NCBI GenBank assembly: GCA_019095985.1
Contig: CM032669.1
Coordinates: 33,751,008-33,815,007 of the forward strand
DNA from: Streblospio benedicti
Taxonomy: Eukaryota > Annelida > Polychaeta > Spionida > Spionidae
DNA length: 64,000 bases
Reading direction: 5' to 3'
The position numbers and the translations under genes are program-made. A model generated the notes under the pieces. It made no database searches, was not told the DNA's origin, and saw only the letters and a list, made by a program, of their open reading frames with translations. This document shows, piece after piece, positions 35,276 through 47,483 of this stretch. Position 1 is the stretch's first letter. Each line of letters opens with the position of its first letter.

Positions 35276-36584
35276 CACACATATATATCATTAAATGGGA
35301 TTCGTGATGGACTGTTAAGAAAAAACATATGGTGTATTTTTATCTTCATTTATCAGTTTTATTTGTAATGAAAATATCATTTACTGTTGAATATTTTATT
35401 TTCAATTGCATGATTGATAGTTTAAAAATAAGAAGTAGGCTACAATCTTTTTGAAATGACTTGAATTTTAATAAAAGTGGTCACACATGTAATTTTAATT
35501 ATTTTAATACATGCTGTATTAATTTGCAAATCCAAAGAGCCATCTGGGGTTTCTTCATCTTGACAATTTTATAGGCATAATAATCACCCCACCCCCAACA
35601 TAATTTTTGGCACACATTTGGCACAGGGATGTCAGTTTAACACTATTATTAGAAATGTAAGGCATTTTATAGAAGAGTATGATATTTTGTTTCATGGTAT
35701 GTAGACATCATTTCAAGCAGACTTAAAATCGACATTTTGTAAGAGTTGTAAAGCATTTAACAATATAGGCGGATACACATTTATTACTATGAAGTTAAAG
35801 TTCACACAGCAGGACCTGATGGTGTCCCTAATTTCTGTTGTAGGACATCATCAGGTCATGTTACCATTTCAAAGCAACAAGATTTTACCATAACGACACC
35901 TATGATTTTTGTAACATTTTATTCCCACTATATTTAGATACATGTCCAGATTCTTAACAAAGGACAAAAAATACGAGTTAATACTTTTAACAAGATAACA
36001 ATGTATTGAACTAGAAAAACAATCTAAGCAAAAGTATTTACTACTTCGTTCTGATTCTTCACAAAATAGATTATTTAAAAAGCGTGGGCAAATGATGAGA
36101 GGGGTATATATGTAACTCTGGGTTCATGCCATCTTTCATTCTTCATGTTCATTGTATCACAGGTCTTTTAATATATTTATATTTATTTAATAGTTTTGGT
36201 TTGACACATTGGTAGCCTCTGTCTGCCAATGTGTACACTTTCATTTCAATATTTCACCTTATTTATACTCCGCCTTTTCATGCAATAGTTCTTTATTTTC
36301 TTCTAACAAGACCTACATGACTCGCAAACCATAATCATATGTTTCATATTTGTTTCTTATTTGTACTCGATTTTCATTAATACTGTGTTGTATATAGTTA
36401 GTATAGTACTGTTTTTTAAAGAATTGAATTTATGTTAATGTTTAAAAAGATCAGATGTTGTTTGGCTTTGAAAGAAGTAGGAGCCATTACAAGAATAAAG
36501 CTATTGATTATATTATTCATACGTGTTGTTTCCAAGCACGTTACATATATGTGATGAAAATAAATTCGCTAACATTTTTTTCCT

Positions 36585-36850
36585 AAATCACCAGTCACCA
36601 ATACATTTCATTATATTTCACCAATCACAAGAAATCGTAATTGAATAGGTTTCATCACATTTCACACACTTAAATACAGGCAATTCACAATTCACGCTCA
36701 AGATTTTGGGCAAATCACCAACCACAGCCTTTGTGATGAGCAGATCACCAGTCATCAATAACAGGTTCTATCACATTTCCCGCACGTAAATACAGGCAAT
36801 TGACAATTAACGCTCAAATCTTAGGGCAAATCATCAATCACATTTTTGCT
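36585..36850 (+). repeat. Two-copy tandem repeat, about 135-bp unit
   Basis: AATACAGGCAATTCACAATT, then CACGCTCAAGATTTTGGGCA, occurs again about 120 bp later as AATACAGGCAATTGACAATT, then AACGCTCAAATCTTAGGGCA. Both units are rich in ATCACCA-type motifs. Confidence 0.8.
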
Positions 36851-37084
36851 ATATATGACTCCCTCAATGACGTTGTAATAGAACCAGAAGTTAAAGAAAT
36901 TTGTATTAATCTTGGCCATGAAAAATATGGTCTTCTTTGACCCCCCCATAATGCACACAGACTAATCAATAGCATCACGATGCAATCATGAAACACTGTA
37001 TATTTGGTATGTAGCATATGGTTTCATTTATATTTTCTTTGAATTTTGTATTAAAACCTCGGGGGTGGGGGTGGGGGTTTGGGC

Positions 37085-37200
37085 ACATGGGGGGTAAACT
37101 GGTGGGGGTCCTCAGCCCGCGCCTCATTTCGAAGGGCAAAAGTGCTGATCACGGCCATAAAATCAGGGTCTAAAGAGCTGGTTAAATCAAACTTTGTAAC
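37085..37200 (+). repeat. Interspersed repeat, copy of the element at 10835
   Basis: CCTCAGCCCGCGCCTCATTT, then AAAGTGCTGATCACGG and GGGTCTAAAGAGC, aligns with the copy at 10850-10935. Confidence 0.6.
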
Positions 37201-37268
37201 CTTCAAAGACATGAGATATAAACATGTACACACTGCTGGGTTAAAAAAAAAAAACTAAACAGTTGTAG

Positions 37269-37368
37269 NNNNNNNNNNNNNNNNNNNNNNNNNNNNNNNN
37301 NNNNNNNNNNNNNNNNNNNNNNNNNNNNNNNNNNNNNNNNNNNNNNNNNNNNNNNNNNNNNNNNNNNN
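37269..37368. other. Assembly gap (100 N)
   Basis: Exactly 100 N, the usual placeholder for a gap of unknown length. Confidence 0.99.
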
Positions 37369-40260
37369 AAAGAAGCAATGCATAATCTTAAATTTAACAA
37401 TTCTACATTTCTATGTTCATGACCCTGGGTGCTACTCTGCACTCTAGTACTGCTCTGACACCAATTTTTAGCCCGCTATGTTTTTACTCATAATAATTTA
37501 TTCACACTTACTCGGAAAATAATAACACAATTTAATGTAAAATACCCCATCTGCAAGTGCAAAGACATGTTCACTTAAAAATATTGATAATTGTCAAACT
37601 TTATATTTTCTAATAAAACCATTACATTTACCTATAGGTCAATCTAATCAAGTACATGTACAAGCCATTTCACATTGAATCATTATTAATAATTTTCATT
37701 GGGCTAGGACATAATCAAATGAAATTGGAGGAAGAACAGAACATGGCCATATCTATTAAATATAATACATCTAATTTAGGACTAATCTTTAATCTTTTTC
37801 CCATATAAAAGAAATCAAGGAATGACTAACTAATCAATATAAATCAGATTGAAGTTTTTTTTACAAACAAATCAGCTGACAAAGTTCTAAATTATTACTC
37901 AATACTGCTGGCAAAGTGCTCACAACTGAATCATCTTAAAATTATTGATTGCAATGGTGACACATTGTTGAAGAAGCGAACCCACCTGATTGAAATCACA
38001 TGACGCCTTTTACAGGTAGTCATTGTTATGTGGTTACCAGTGACACTAAACATACAGCATATATGTAAAAGTAAAAAAAAATCCCGTTGTATAAAATCAT
38101 GTGTTCATCAATATGCATGCAATATACAAAAGAGCATTTTGTTTGGAACATGGGTTTACATAGAATGTGAATTGATTTCCATCATACTCGCCACTTTAGA
38201 ATTGTAAATTATCATACAAAGCCCTGACATTTACAAATGAATTAGCAGTCATTCAAAGATTATTAGCGGGTGATGATAAAGCACAATGTCTGAAATGGTC
38301 AATTTATCACATCGATTTTCAGTCTTTTAATATAACGATCAAGAGGTTCAACGTAAACTGTTCAACAGTATTACACTTCTAAATAACCGGAAGGCAGGAT
38401 AATATGTAGTGCTTACAGTCAAACTTTTCAAAGTGCCGTGGCAGTCTAATTGATGAGATCATTAGTACCTCTCATCAAAGACCTTCTTCCCAGGTGGCTG
38501 GTCCTATTACACAGACATGTACATGTTACTTGTTTCTTTCTACTACTGTGGTAGCACTTACTATTGTGTACCCTAGAGTATATGAAAGCAACATCCTTTT
38601 TTTGAAAATTCTGACAATTTTTTTATCCAATATCCTGGCCATAAACAAGATAGTCCACTGCCTCAGACAGGATGTGTTAATAAATGTAGCAAAGAGCTTA
38701 GACAAAGATACTAAGATGACAGAGAAAAAGAGAGTTAGTGAGACAGAGGAGTCATTCAGGGCTATCATGTTTGAACGAGCAATTATCTGAAGGGAAAATA
38801 TTGGGACATTGCACCAATTACAGGCTGCATTCTAGTTGTTTGAAGATTCAGAAAACATGTGCATGCCATTCTAGAATGCAAAAAAAGATTGTCTCACCAT
38901 GGCAGGTGCAAGAAGAATTCGATATCTTTTGTTGTGAGACCCCCACCTGCATAAGAGCTTCACCAAAAAGTACCTGTGAACTCCTAACAATTCAATTAAA
39001 GATATTTTGAAAAGTATCCACCAAAAGTACCATCCATCTCACTGCCAACCCATCATTTACAGGTCACTACAGTTGAATGGATTTCATTGATATGATGCAA
39101 AGACCTTTTGAAGACATAAAAAGCAGTGTACATTTCATAACTTATTCTTACTATCACTATCTAATAACCATATAAATGCTACTAATTCATATATAAATGT
39201 TTTGGTGTTATATAGTATTATAGTGTTCAATGTCATGGATATGAATACATGTATTTAAATCATTATATTCACACCCATGCTATCGACAAAATATTCTAAT
39301 TGTACATTACATGCATAGTACCGTTGAATGCATAATTCTCATTTTACTTTGTACCTGAGGAAGCCTGGATAAGGCGAAATATTATGAAATTAAAATTTTC
39401 AAAGCATCGTAACTAACTTAATTTACCATTGATTCATTTTTCTTACCTACCCCCGATGCATTACCCATACAACTCATCACCAGTAAAAATGCAATCTAAT
39501 TCTTGGATGGTAAATCCATTTAGTTGTGAATGTATTGCCGGCAATAGTACCACAACCTCGGCAAATTGTCCTGAACTAAATGATGAATACACACAAATAC
39601 TAATTAAACTTCAATCTGATTTAGAAACAAAACACTGATAACATCCTTTATAACTTAAAGAAATTGATAGTTAAATTCCATATAATACCCATATTTTCCT
39701 TTTGCATGTAACAATATTTTGTATTATACTAAGCTACCTTTTTTTGCTTCACCTTCCTGCGCTACACCAGTACAGTAAATGTCCTAAAAAATTGACCTGT
39801 TTTCAGTGAAAAAAATATGCTATACATTCAGTTTTCTTAATTAAAGTATATATAAACTATCCTAGTATCACATAGCTTAGATGTGGGTATTGGAATAGAA
39901 TACTTTAACTGTATATTCTGCAACTCTCGCACCTTGGCAGCACCAGACTTCTAATGTTAGTTTAAACACCAGAGCAGATCCACCCCTCAGAACAACAAAA
40001 GCAACCACTTTTACCATATCACTATCCATCAGTTATATAGATCGTGGTGCCCTGCAGATTATGACTTCGCATTGTCTGACTGAACACAAATCTGCAGAAA
40101 CCCTCATATGGAAGGTTTTATGAAGCTAACTAAACTGCAATTTGAGTGGACATTGACCCCAGTTACATTTTAATAGATATACAGCACATTCTTAAGCTTC
40201 AGCTAGCCCTCAAAATAAAACAATTATATCAGCCATAACCCTACATGCATATATTCACAA
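37369..40260. other. AT-rich intergenic DNA, no gene recognised
   Basis: Open frames at 38494-38790 and 39429-39638 have no recognisable domain and no clear splice context. A minus-strand piece ending KKVFDERY before a stop (about 38460-38500) could be a short last exon, but its acceptor is weak. A hammerhead-like motif at 39355 is listed separately. Confidence 0.4.
39355..39380 (+). other. Hammerhead-like motif
   Basis: CTGAGGA, then A, GCC, a 7-nt loop, GGC and GAAAT. This resembles a hammerhead core (CTGANGA, stem II, GAAA) with a weak 3-bp stem and one extra base. Such motifs mark Penelope-like and related retroelement ends. Confidence 0.3.
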
Positions 40261-40265
40261 TTAGT

Positions 40266-40410
40266 TCATATACTGAATTTATAGTAGCAGTCTTCATCCA
40301 GTTCATCAATTAGGTTGGAGAAGAAGTTTGTCATATAGAAGAGGCATGGAGGTTTGACTGCCAGGAAACGCTGAAAGATCTTTCTCACAGACTTGCATTC
40401 TTTTCTATAC
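40266..40410 (-). CDS. Possible last exon of an unrecognised gene
   Basis: On the minus strand a good acceptor (TTCTGTGTTGCAG) opens into YRKECKSVRKIFQRFLAVKP, then PCLFYMTNFFSNLIDELDED and a TGA after CYYKFSI. The codons look ordinary and the peptide looks like folded protein. A second minus-strand segment at about 40570-40690, with acceptor TTGTATTGTTTCAG, reads DLYDYENPVDLFGEKITALV, but its frame is interrupted and it does not join in phase. The pair may be a decayed gene copy. I do not recognise the family. Confidence 0.35.
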
Positions 40411-41039
40411 CTGCAACACAGAATAAACAGATTTTAGAAAATAACATGGTTTTCAGATATGACTAATCAATGTTGGTAATAATAATTCATCCCTTAAATA
40501 AAAGTTCATGGAGTGCTGATAATTGTATCTATACATATTCCTCCCTTGTGACTAACCCATCACCTGGATTCACATTAGATCTCCAACATCTCGTCAACAC
40601 AAGGGCAGTGATTTTCTCCCCAAAGAGATCCACAGGATTTTCATAATCATACAGGTCAACACGCTTTCTTTAAGTTCTTTCATCAGCAGAATTTGATAAG
40701 CTGAAACAATACAAAATTAAATGATGCCCAAATAGTGAAAATTAGACCAAATGTTATATGACATTGGCAATGAAGACTTTGATGCCATTGGGCAAGTAAC
40801 ATATTTTTTTACTTGTCCCTATACTGACCCAACTTGCCCACATGTTTTATAAGAATGTCTTGATGATGTAACTAAATACACATTGACAGAACATAATACT
40901 TCCCACAGGATTTGCGACTGGCACATTACATTTTATTGGGTTTAACCCTTTCCGTGCCAAATAACGATCTAATCGTATTGTAACGGGAAGGCCTTACTTA
41001 TGGCGGGAGAGTAACCATAGAGTTCCCGGTAATCCTAGG

Positions 41040-41345
41040 CGGTGGAGTAGAAATCCGAGGGCATCTAATACGGCCGTGAGATGGGCGCCGCCATCTTGTC
41101 TCGCAAAGAGACGAGATCCCGCGAAGGTCTCGCATCACAAAAACACCCCCCCACAGAATACGACAAGTTTATGAGCTGTTGTGGAATTAGATCTCTGAAT
41201 GTGATGATCCAGGAATAGATGCGGCGTCTGTTATTGTTTGGGAATGGAAACACGCCGACTGTTATGGTGGGAGGATGCAGGCACATCAACATCAACATAT
41301 TAAAAACGCCGGCTTGGAACTCCTATAAAAAGGATGAGGCTTTCA
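41040..41345 (+). promoter_or_regulatory. Promoter-like segment with YY1-type and TATA motifs
   Basis: GCCGCCATCTTG at about 41088 is a YY1-type site, and CCTATAAAAAGG at about 41322 is a strong TATA match, about 30 bp before an A/G start region. The DNA from 41 to 43.3 kb is GC-richer than its surroundings and has no long frame. It may be the promoter of an unrecognised mobile element. Confidence 0.3.
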
Positions 41346-43529
41346 TGAAAAGATAAGACAACCAAGCGAGAGAGAACTGCGATCCTGAGACCTAAAAGAT
41401 AAGTAAATACAAAGCAAAGACCGAACGGAATATCAGTGTACTTATTAGGGATAAAATCGGGAAAAGGAAGATGTAAGTATATCGAACCTATACTAATCAT
41501 AACAAATAAAATACATAGAATGGCAATTTATTGGCGAGAAGTGCTGTCACACGCTAAAATAGCGGTAATTAGTGAATTAGGTAGGCATGATGTAATCCAG
41601 TCACGTTCGAACGGGTCTGGTCGTTAGTCCAACGGTCACGGGGAAATACATGACGCCTAAGAGTAGTAAGGGAGGGGTGGGTGCATGTCGCAGTCAGTGT
41701 GGAGTATATATATATATACATGGGTTGAATTTCGGTTCTAATTGAGGACAATGGAAGTAAACTGACCAATCAAGTGCGAGATTAAGGTGGTTAAGTAACA
41801 AGTTAAGATTATTGCTGTTCACAGGACTCACTTGTCATCATCATTAAGTAGTAATAAGGTAACCTATGGACCAGAATTAAAAACTAAGTTGACAGCTGAA
41901 GTCTCTGTAAAGGACATCGCAGCCCAACGTATGATGGACCTGTAGGACGAATGATCGGAGGCCGTAGTGAGAGGGGACAACTGCGCAGAGCTGATCGGGA
42001 ATGGTGACACTCTGCGGTTGTGTACATAGATAAGTGATAGAAAATCATAATAGAATAAGATTGTTAATGTTGGTTAATTGGTTAATTGGTGTGTTGAATC
42101 AAGGGAGGGGAATATTGAATGTCATAACCATGGCAGTAGGGGCATAACCAGTGAATTTAAGGACAACTGAATGGGTATGAGACTACTCGGCGATAAGCCA
42201 CCTGATGTGTTTGATATATGTATTCTGTACAAAGTAGAATAGAACTATATCATCATAATAATATATGGACCGGCAGACCGACTCTCATACCACAATAGGT
42301 GCCTGGTGGAACATTTCGTAGGACCGGGTCGTCTCAGTGTGGTGGAACCACCGGGACGGTATATCTGTGGACCCAGGTAGGCCCGGAGGGGGGTCACTTA
42401 GGGACGACCCTCCCGCACATAGTGGGGCGACCCGGCGTCCGAGCCTCGTTGGCATACGCCACGAATCCAATGTTATGCAACAATTGAAGAGGCAACGGGT
42501 GAGTCGACGCCCACCGGTAGATAAGCTGTGTCAAGGACCGAGTGGTCCAGCACCAGTAGTATAGTAGTGCGCTGCAGTGGTAGGCTTGATGGCCTAGCGG
42601 CGGTGTTAATTCCCTGCCAGTTGCAAAAGTAGCCACTCCGCTGAGAGCGGAGTGGCTACATACAGTATTGGGCGGTGGTCCAGTCAGTGGCGTCAAGTCC
42701 TCCTCCATATCATATATACCAAGAGTCGGTCCGAAGGTAGCTTACGCCTGATCAAATCAATGGCTTATGCTTTTCTTTAGTTGTCTAATCATGTAATTAT
42801 TGCAGGTAACCGGAGAACCCAAGATACCATCAGTATGATTAATATGTAATTAAAAAAATGACACAAAGAGAAGTAGGCATTAAACGATCACAATATATGT
42901 TACAGACCGCTCTATCGTCCGCGCCTTATCTGTCGCTGGCTGAGCCATGATAACTGAAGAGGGCGCACTCAGGGGCCAACGGAACACGGTCCTAGACAAG
43001 CGCATTTGCCTTTCAATTGTACAAGAACGGGTTCCCCGGGGAAATAAATTCCCCGGGTTGCCAATAAACAATTATCTGCCATTTTGTGTTGTTCTCACTG
43101 GGTCAAGAGCTTTAGCTCAAGGCAGGGAAAAAGGGAAACAGCATACACGCATCACCCACCCATCCATAACCTGGTCCGAGTCCTGTAGCACAGATACACA
43201 TGCTATTTTGATGGGAAATAGTGAAAATCGCTACAGTATCTTAAATGCAGCAGATAAACTTCAAAACAACGATCTTATCGTCGTACAGAACACAGTGGTA
43301 TATTGCCAACCTACGATGATTTCGTTCGTGTGAAATTCAAGACATCTGCCATTTGACAGCTAGAACTTGCCACTGATGATCACTTTGTTTGCAGCAATAA
43401 ATGGCTGTAATTGACTTGATATGTAGATAAATATTTGTATAAGTAATTGAAGAACACTCGGCTGTAATTATTTTCAGTTTATGATGGGTAATAACCTCAC
43501 ATAATTGATTTATTAGGCAAACCAGGATT
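41346..43529. other. GC-richer block without recognised genes
   Basis: Contains a perfect 14-bp hairpin at 42629, the inverted CCCCGGGGAAA / TTCCCCGGG near 43034, and a 128-codon frame (42947-43333) without a recognisable domain. Texture and motifs suggest mobile-element DNA of unknown type. Confidence 0.35.
42629..42659. other. Perfect 14-bp hairpin
   Basis: GTAGCCACTCCGCT and AGCGGAGTGGCTAC pair fully across the loop GAG. Confidence 0.8.
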
Positions 43530-44300
43530 AAAATGCAACAAAGTCTATTGATAACTCCATTGATAACTACATCAAGTGGACCACAGAGGATGAAAGTCTG
43601 TTAGGAGAAAGATCACTACCCTTCCTAGACAGCCTAATCATAGTGAACACCAATGGATCACTGAGAACGAAGGTTTACAGGAAGAGTACACACACAGATC
43701 AATATCTGAACTTTAGTAGTAACCATCCTGTAGAGCACAAGATGGGAGTTGTGTGTACTCTGAATCACCACGCAGATTGTGTAGTAAGTGATCCATTGAA
43801 ATGTGACAGTGAAAAGAGACACTTGGTGAAAGTATTGAGACTAAATGGGTACCCTGAAGACCTGTTGAGAAGAAGGATACAAGGGACACGACAAGCTCAC
43901 CTAAGGAAGTTACTCAACCTGAACTCCGTAAGAAGCTCACAGTTATGATACCCTTTGTCAAGGTTGTTTCAGAACACATCAGAAGGGTGATGAGCAAGTT
44001 AAAGGTTCAAGTGTTCTTCAAACCAGTGAACACATTGAGACAGTTGTTGGTGAGACCTAAGGACCCCTTAGATAAAGAAAGAGTGATAGGACCAGTGTAT
44101 CAGATCAAGTGTAGTGACTGGGATGCTTCATATGTGGGAGAACCAGAGAGATCAGTAAACACGCGGTTCTTAGAACATAGATGTCTGAGTTCCACGGGCT
44201 CAGAAGTGTCACGCTACATCCACATTGACCAACAAGGTAATTTACCAAGACTGGATGAGATTTTGAAAAAGATTCTGTGTTACCATTCACGGGGAAAAAT
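43530..44300 (+). mobile_element. Penelope-like element, RT end and GIY-YIG domain
   Basis: Reads LLGERSLPFLDSLIIVNTNG, then YRKSTHTDQYLNFSSNHPVE and HKMGVVCTLNHHADC, the thumb-side end of a Penelope-type reverse transcriptase. It is followed by DPLDKERVIGPVYQIKC and ASYVGEPERSVNTRFLEHR, the GIY-YIG endonuclease with its GPVYQI, YVGE and Arg/His/Glu blocks. The front of the RT is missing. The sequence is very close to the minus-strand copy at 51350-52660, so both come from one recent family. Confidence 0.85.
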
Positions 44301-44989
44301 TTTGAACCAGGATGGGGAAGAATGCCATTCAGGTCAGAAAACATCATTTTATTTTTCAAAGGGATCAGCTATAAAATGAAACATTTAATGCCATAAAATT
44401 CACTAAAAAACACTAAAATGTTTATAACCTATATCTCAAAAATAACATCCATCCAGGATATTAGTCCACTTTCATGTACATATGCGCATGAAAAAACCCA
44501 CCTTCTTCTTAACAATTCATCACGTGACTAATTACTTTCCCGTGGTTAGCCTTTCAATAAGCCTCTGTAATGCTCTACTATATCATTACATCTCCCTTTT
44601 TATCAAAACAGAAGATAAAACATTATTAGAGAACTTGGTCATATAAAATATATAGGCTACATGAGAAACCATTAATTTACCAGAACGGACCTGAACAAAT
44701 ATACACGTTACAATTCACAAGATATATTACCTATATCTGCATAAAAATATACAATGATACAAAGTTAAAATAATTTTCCTTTTAAAATGAACTTCAGTTA
44801 TAAAACTCAATGTGTAATAATATAAAATTGCATAACCATAAAAACACTATACATGTGCACAATTAACGTCCATTCAGGATATCATTAGTCCACTTTCTAA
44901 TACATCTTTGAAATAATGTCATCAATACATTTTTGCATTTCATGCTGTTTCCTTCTTTCTTCAGTGACTTTCAGTCATGGTTTCTGTGA

Positions 44990-45880
44990 TTAGTTTAGAT
45001 GGGTGAATTGGACCAAGTCCCTTTTACCTGTCGTCCCATTATGATCAGCAACCCCTTTTGCAGGAGAATGACCATGTTGCAGTGGTGTAGAGCGATATGC
45101 CAGAAGAGCTTTGTAGATGTCTTGTGATTTTTTCACTATATCTTGCATGGCTTTAACAGCACTTTCTGCCATGCCGTTAGACTGAGCGTAATGGGGACTA
45201 GACGTCACATGTTTAAAGTCCCAATCAATGGCAAAGTCCTCAAATTCTTTGGCTGTGAACTGAGGTCCATTATCACTACAAACAACGTCAGGTACACCCA
45301 GTCTTGCAAAGACGGACTTCATAGCTGTTATTACAGCACTGCTGGTTGTAGTGCTCATCTTCATTAGTTCTGGATATCCCGATGCATAGTCCACCATTAC
45401 GAGATAATTCTTGCCTTCGTGTGAGAATAAATCTGCTCCAATCTTTTGCCAGGGCTTTGTCGGGATTTGGTGAGGTTGTAGGGGTTCAGACACATTTGAT
45501 GGCCTGAATGTCTGACATTCAGAGCATGCAGTCACCATTTCCTGTATGTGCGTATTAATTCCAGGCCAGTACACATGATCACGAGCTCTTCTTTTGCATT
45601 TCTCTATACCCATGTGTCCTTCATGTATTTTGCTCAGAGTTGCCTTTCTTAGCGTTCTTGGAATCACCACTCTTGTTCCATTTAGTATTAGACCATTAGC
45701 TGTGGATAATTGTGCTCAAACACCCCAAAAAGGTGCTATTTCTGGTCTGCAGTTGGCTCGATTTGCTGGCCAACCCCCTACAATTGCTTGCATCACACTC
45801 AGCAGTTCAGGGTCTCTTTGAGTTTCTCTCTGGATTTCGGTCATACGATGGTCTGAGATGGGCATGAAGAATAACTCTGT
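44990..45880 (-). mobile_element. Ty3/Gypsy integrase fossil (K02A2.6 type)
   Basis: The minus strand holds the integrase section of a Gypsy-type pol gene: the HHCC zinc-binding module (KIHEGHMGIEKCKRRARD, CSECQTF) and the DDE core (GADLF, VVCSDNGPQF, SNGMAESAVKA). This arrangement is typical of the K02A2.6-like Gypsy elements widespread in invertebrates. Only this part of the element is present, without LTRs nearby, so it is a broken relic. The readable protein suggests moderate age. Confidence 0.88.
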
Positions 45881-46625
45881 TCGCTAAAAATAATCCAACA
45901 TCATCATCTCTTTCAATGTACTATACAGTTTTATCGGTTTTAACAGAGTTAAATATTATAGACGAAGGCGGAAGTTTGAAACAAAATATGGTGTAGCGAA
46001 TACATCTACAATTCATGAAGCAGAACGAATCTGTACTGTATGTATAACTGTTCACGTTTTCTGACAACGCTAATATTAGCATTAAACACACAATAGATTT
46101 ATCCATATTTTCACTATCAAATCTGAAAACTACAGAAATTCAAACACTTAAACGTTCACCGTCAAAAGCTGAACTGGTTTTATCGACAGAAGTCGTTTTG
46201 TTTCGCGCTAAACAACTGCAGTCATTGTTTACTTTTAAATTTCATGATGTTAGCACCGTTTGTCAGTTCATGGTACATAATCACGTCTGGTAACAATAAA
46301 GCCTTGATTCGCGTACTAACATGTTGTAGTAACGGTAGTCAGTAACCTCAGGATATTTAAACCAAAGTCCATTAGCGAGATTTATAGCTGATGATTTTCT
46401 ACGCTTCCGACAGATAGATTTGAATCAAAAACCGCAGCTGTCTACTCTGGGAGGGGGGGGGGGGGGAGAGGAAGGCATTGGTTTTATGTCTTACTGACTT
46501 CAGAAATCATCCCCGTATTATTTTACTTTTATTTATAATTAGAAAACAAAAAAAGAACCCGTTTCCTAACTCGTCTACTATCAATATTGTTCTCAGATAC
46601 CTCGAACGTATATAGTCTTTAACGA
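45881..46625. other. Intergenic DNA, nothing recognised
   Basis: AT-rich with a poly-G tract near 46448-46468. No exon-like frame was found. Confidence 0.4.
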
Positions 46626-46629
46626 CATA

Positions 46630-47421
46630 TTTCATCTATACCGAAAGAAAGCCTTCGATGAATTAGAGGAGAGTAAAAATTTGAAGTACAACGCTCGATG
46701 GGAGCGCAACTATTTGAAAAAGAATGAGTTGCTTGATAAAGCAAAAACACATTATGATCATTACATCAAGGAGTCCGTATTAGCCTCAAAATAAATATTT
46801 GCCATGCAGAATCGAGGAGGCCAGTCACAGAAATAGACCTCCACAACTTAACAGTAGAAGAAAGTCTATTTTGTACAGGAAAGATTACACAGATTAAAAA
46901 AATCATGTTGGACTCAAAACAGGAGGAAGAAAGGTAAAATTATCTATAATCACGGGTCGAGGAAACAATGCTCGTAAGAAGGGTTACTGTATAATTAAGG
47001 AGAGGGTAAAAACTTTCCTTAAAGAGAAAGGATTGGTGGCCAAAGAGGTCGATGGAAATAACGGAATGCTTATTGTAAAAGTTTGAGGAACGGGAGATCA
47101 TGAAGGAACCCAACAAATGTATGGAAGCAGCATGAGGCATTGCTCACCCAGCACAACGCTAAAAGCAAGGTCGCTGTTGAGCCCATGGGCCAGGTTGGGG
47201 AGGCCCTAGTAAATACACCAAGCAGAAGATATGGAAATTATCCTGTTGATACAATATGTAAATTTTATGAAATCGATTTATTTCAAATGTCCAAATTTAT
47301 CATATTTTACGATTTATTGTATTTATGTATTATGTTGGTCATGCATTTATTCTATGTACTATTGTATATTTTATGACATTTCAATAAAATTATATGCATG
47401 TAAAAAAAAAAAAAAAAAAAA
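46630..47421 (+). pseudogene. Processed pseudogene of a DUF1771/Smr-domain protein
   Basis: The 5' part reads YRKKAFDELEESKNLKYNA, then a helix-rich piece like DUF1771. After a stop at about 46791-46793 and a frame change, EIDLHNLTVEES (the DLHxLTV hallmark of Smr domains) appears, then after a second shift SIITGRGNNARKKGYCIIKE, VKTFLKEKGL and a stop near 47083. A trailing segment follows, with AATAAA at about 47382 and a 20-nt A tract at 47402-47421. No introns interrupt the match. A poly(A) signal followed by a poly(A) tract, no introns and at least two frame breaks are the signs of a LINE-mobilised mRNA copy. Where the parent gene lies is unknown; the 5' limit is approximate. Confidence 0.72.
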
Positions 47422-47483
47422 ATATTAACGATTTCGAAACTGATCAATAATGAAATCCGTATACTTCATTCAAGCTCTCTCAG

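Larger units (their letters stand above)
33331..36580 (+). other. Fucosidase 3' UTR and intergenic DNA
   Basis: After the stop there is AT-rich sequence with an ATTAAA signal at about 34013 and a further AATAAA near 36494. Two SINE copies lie inside. No other gene is visible. Confidence 0.45.

Noticed and set aside
38494-38790. 98-codon plus-strand frame
   Set aside because: Hydrophobic AT-rich translation without start context, splice support or family.
42947-43333. 128-codon plus-strand frame
   Set aside because: No domain, no splice context, and part of it is an inverted CCCCGGGG repeat.
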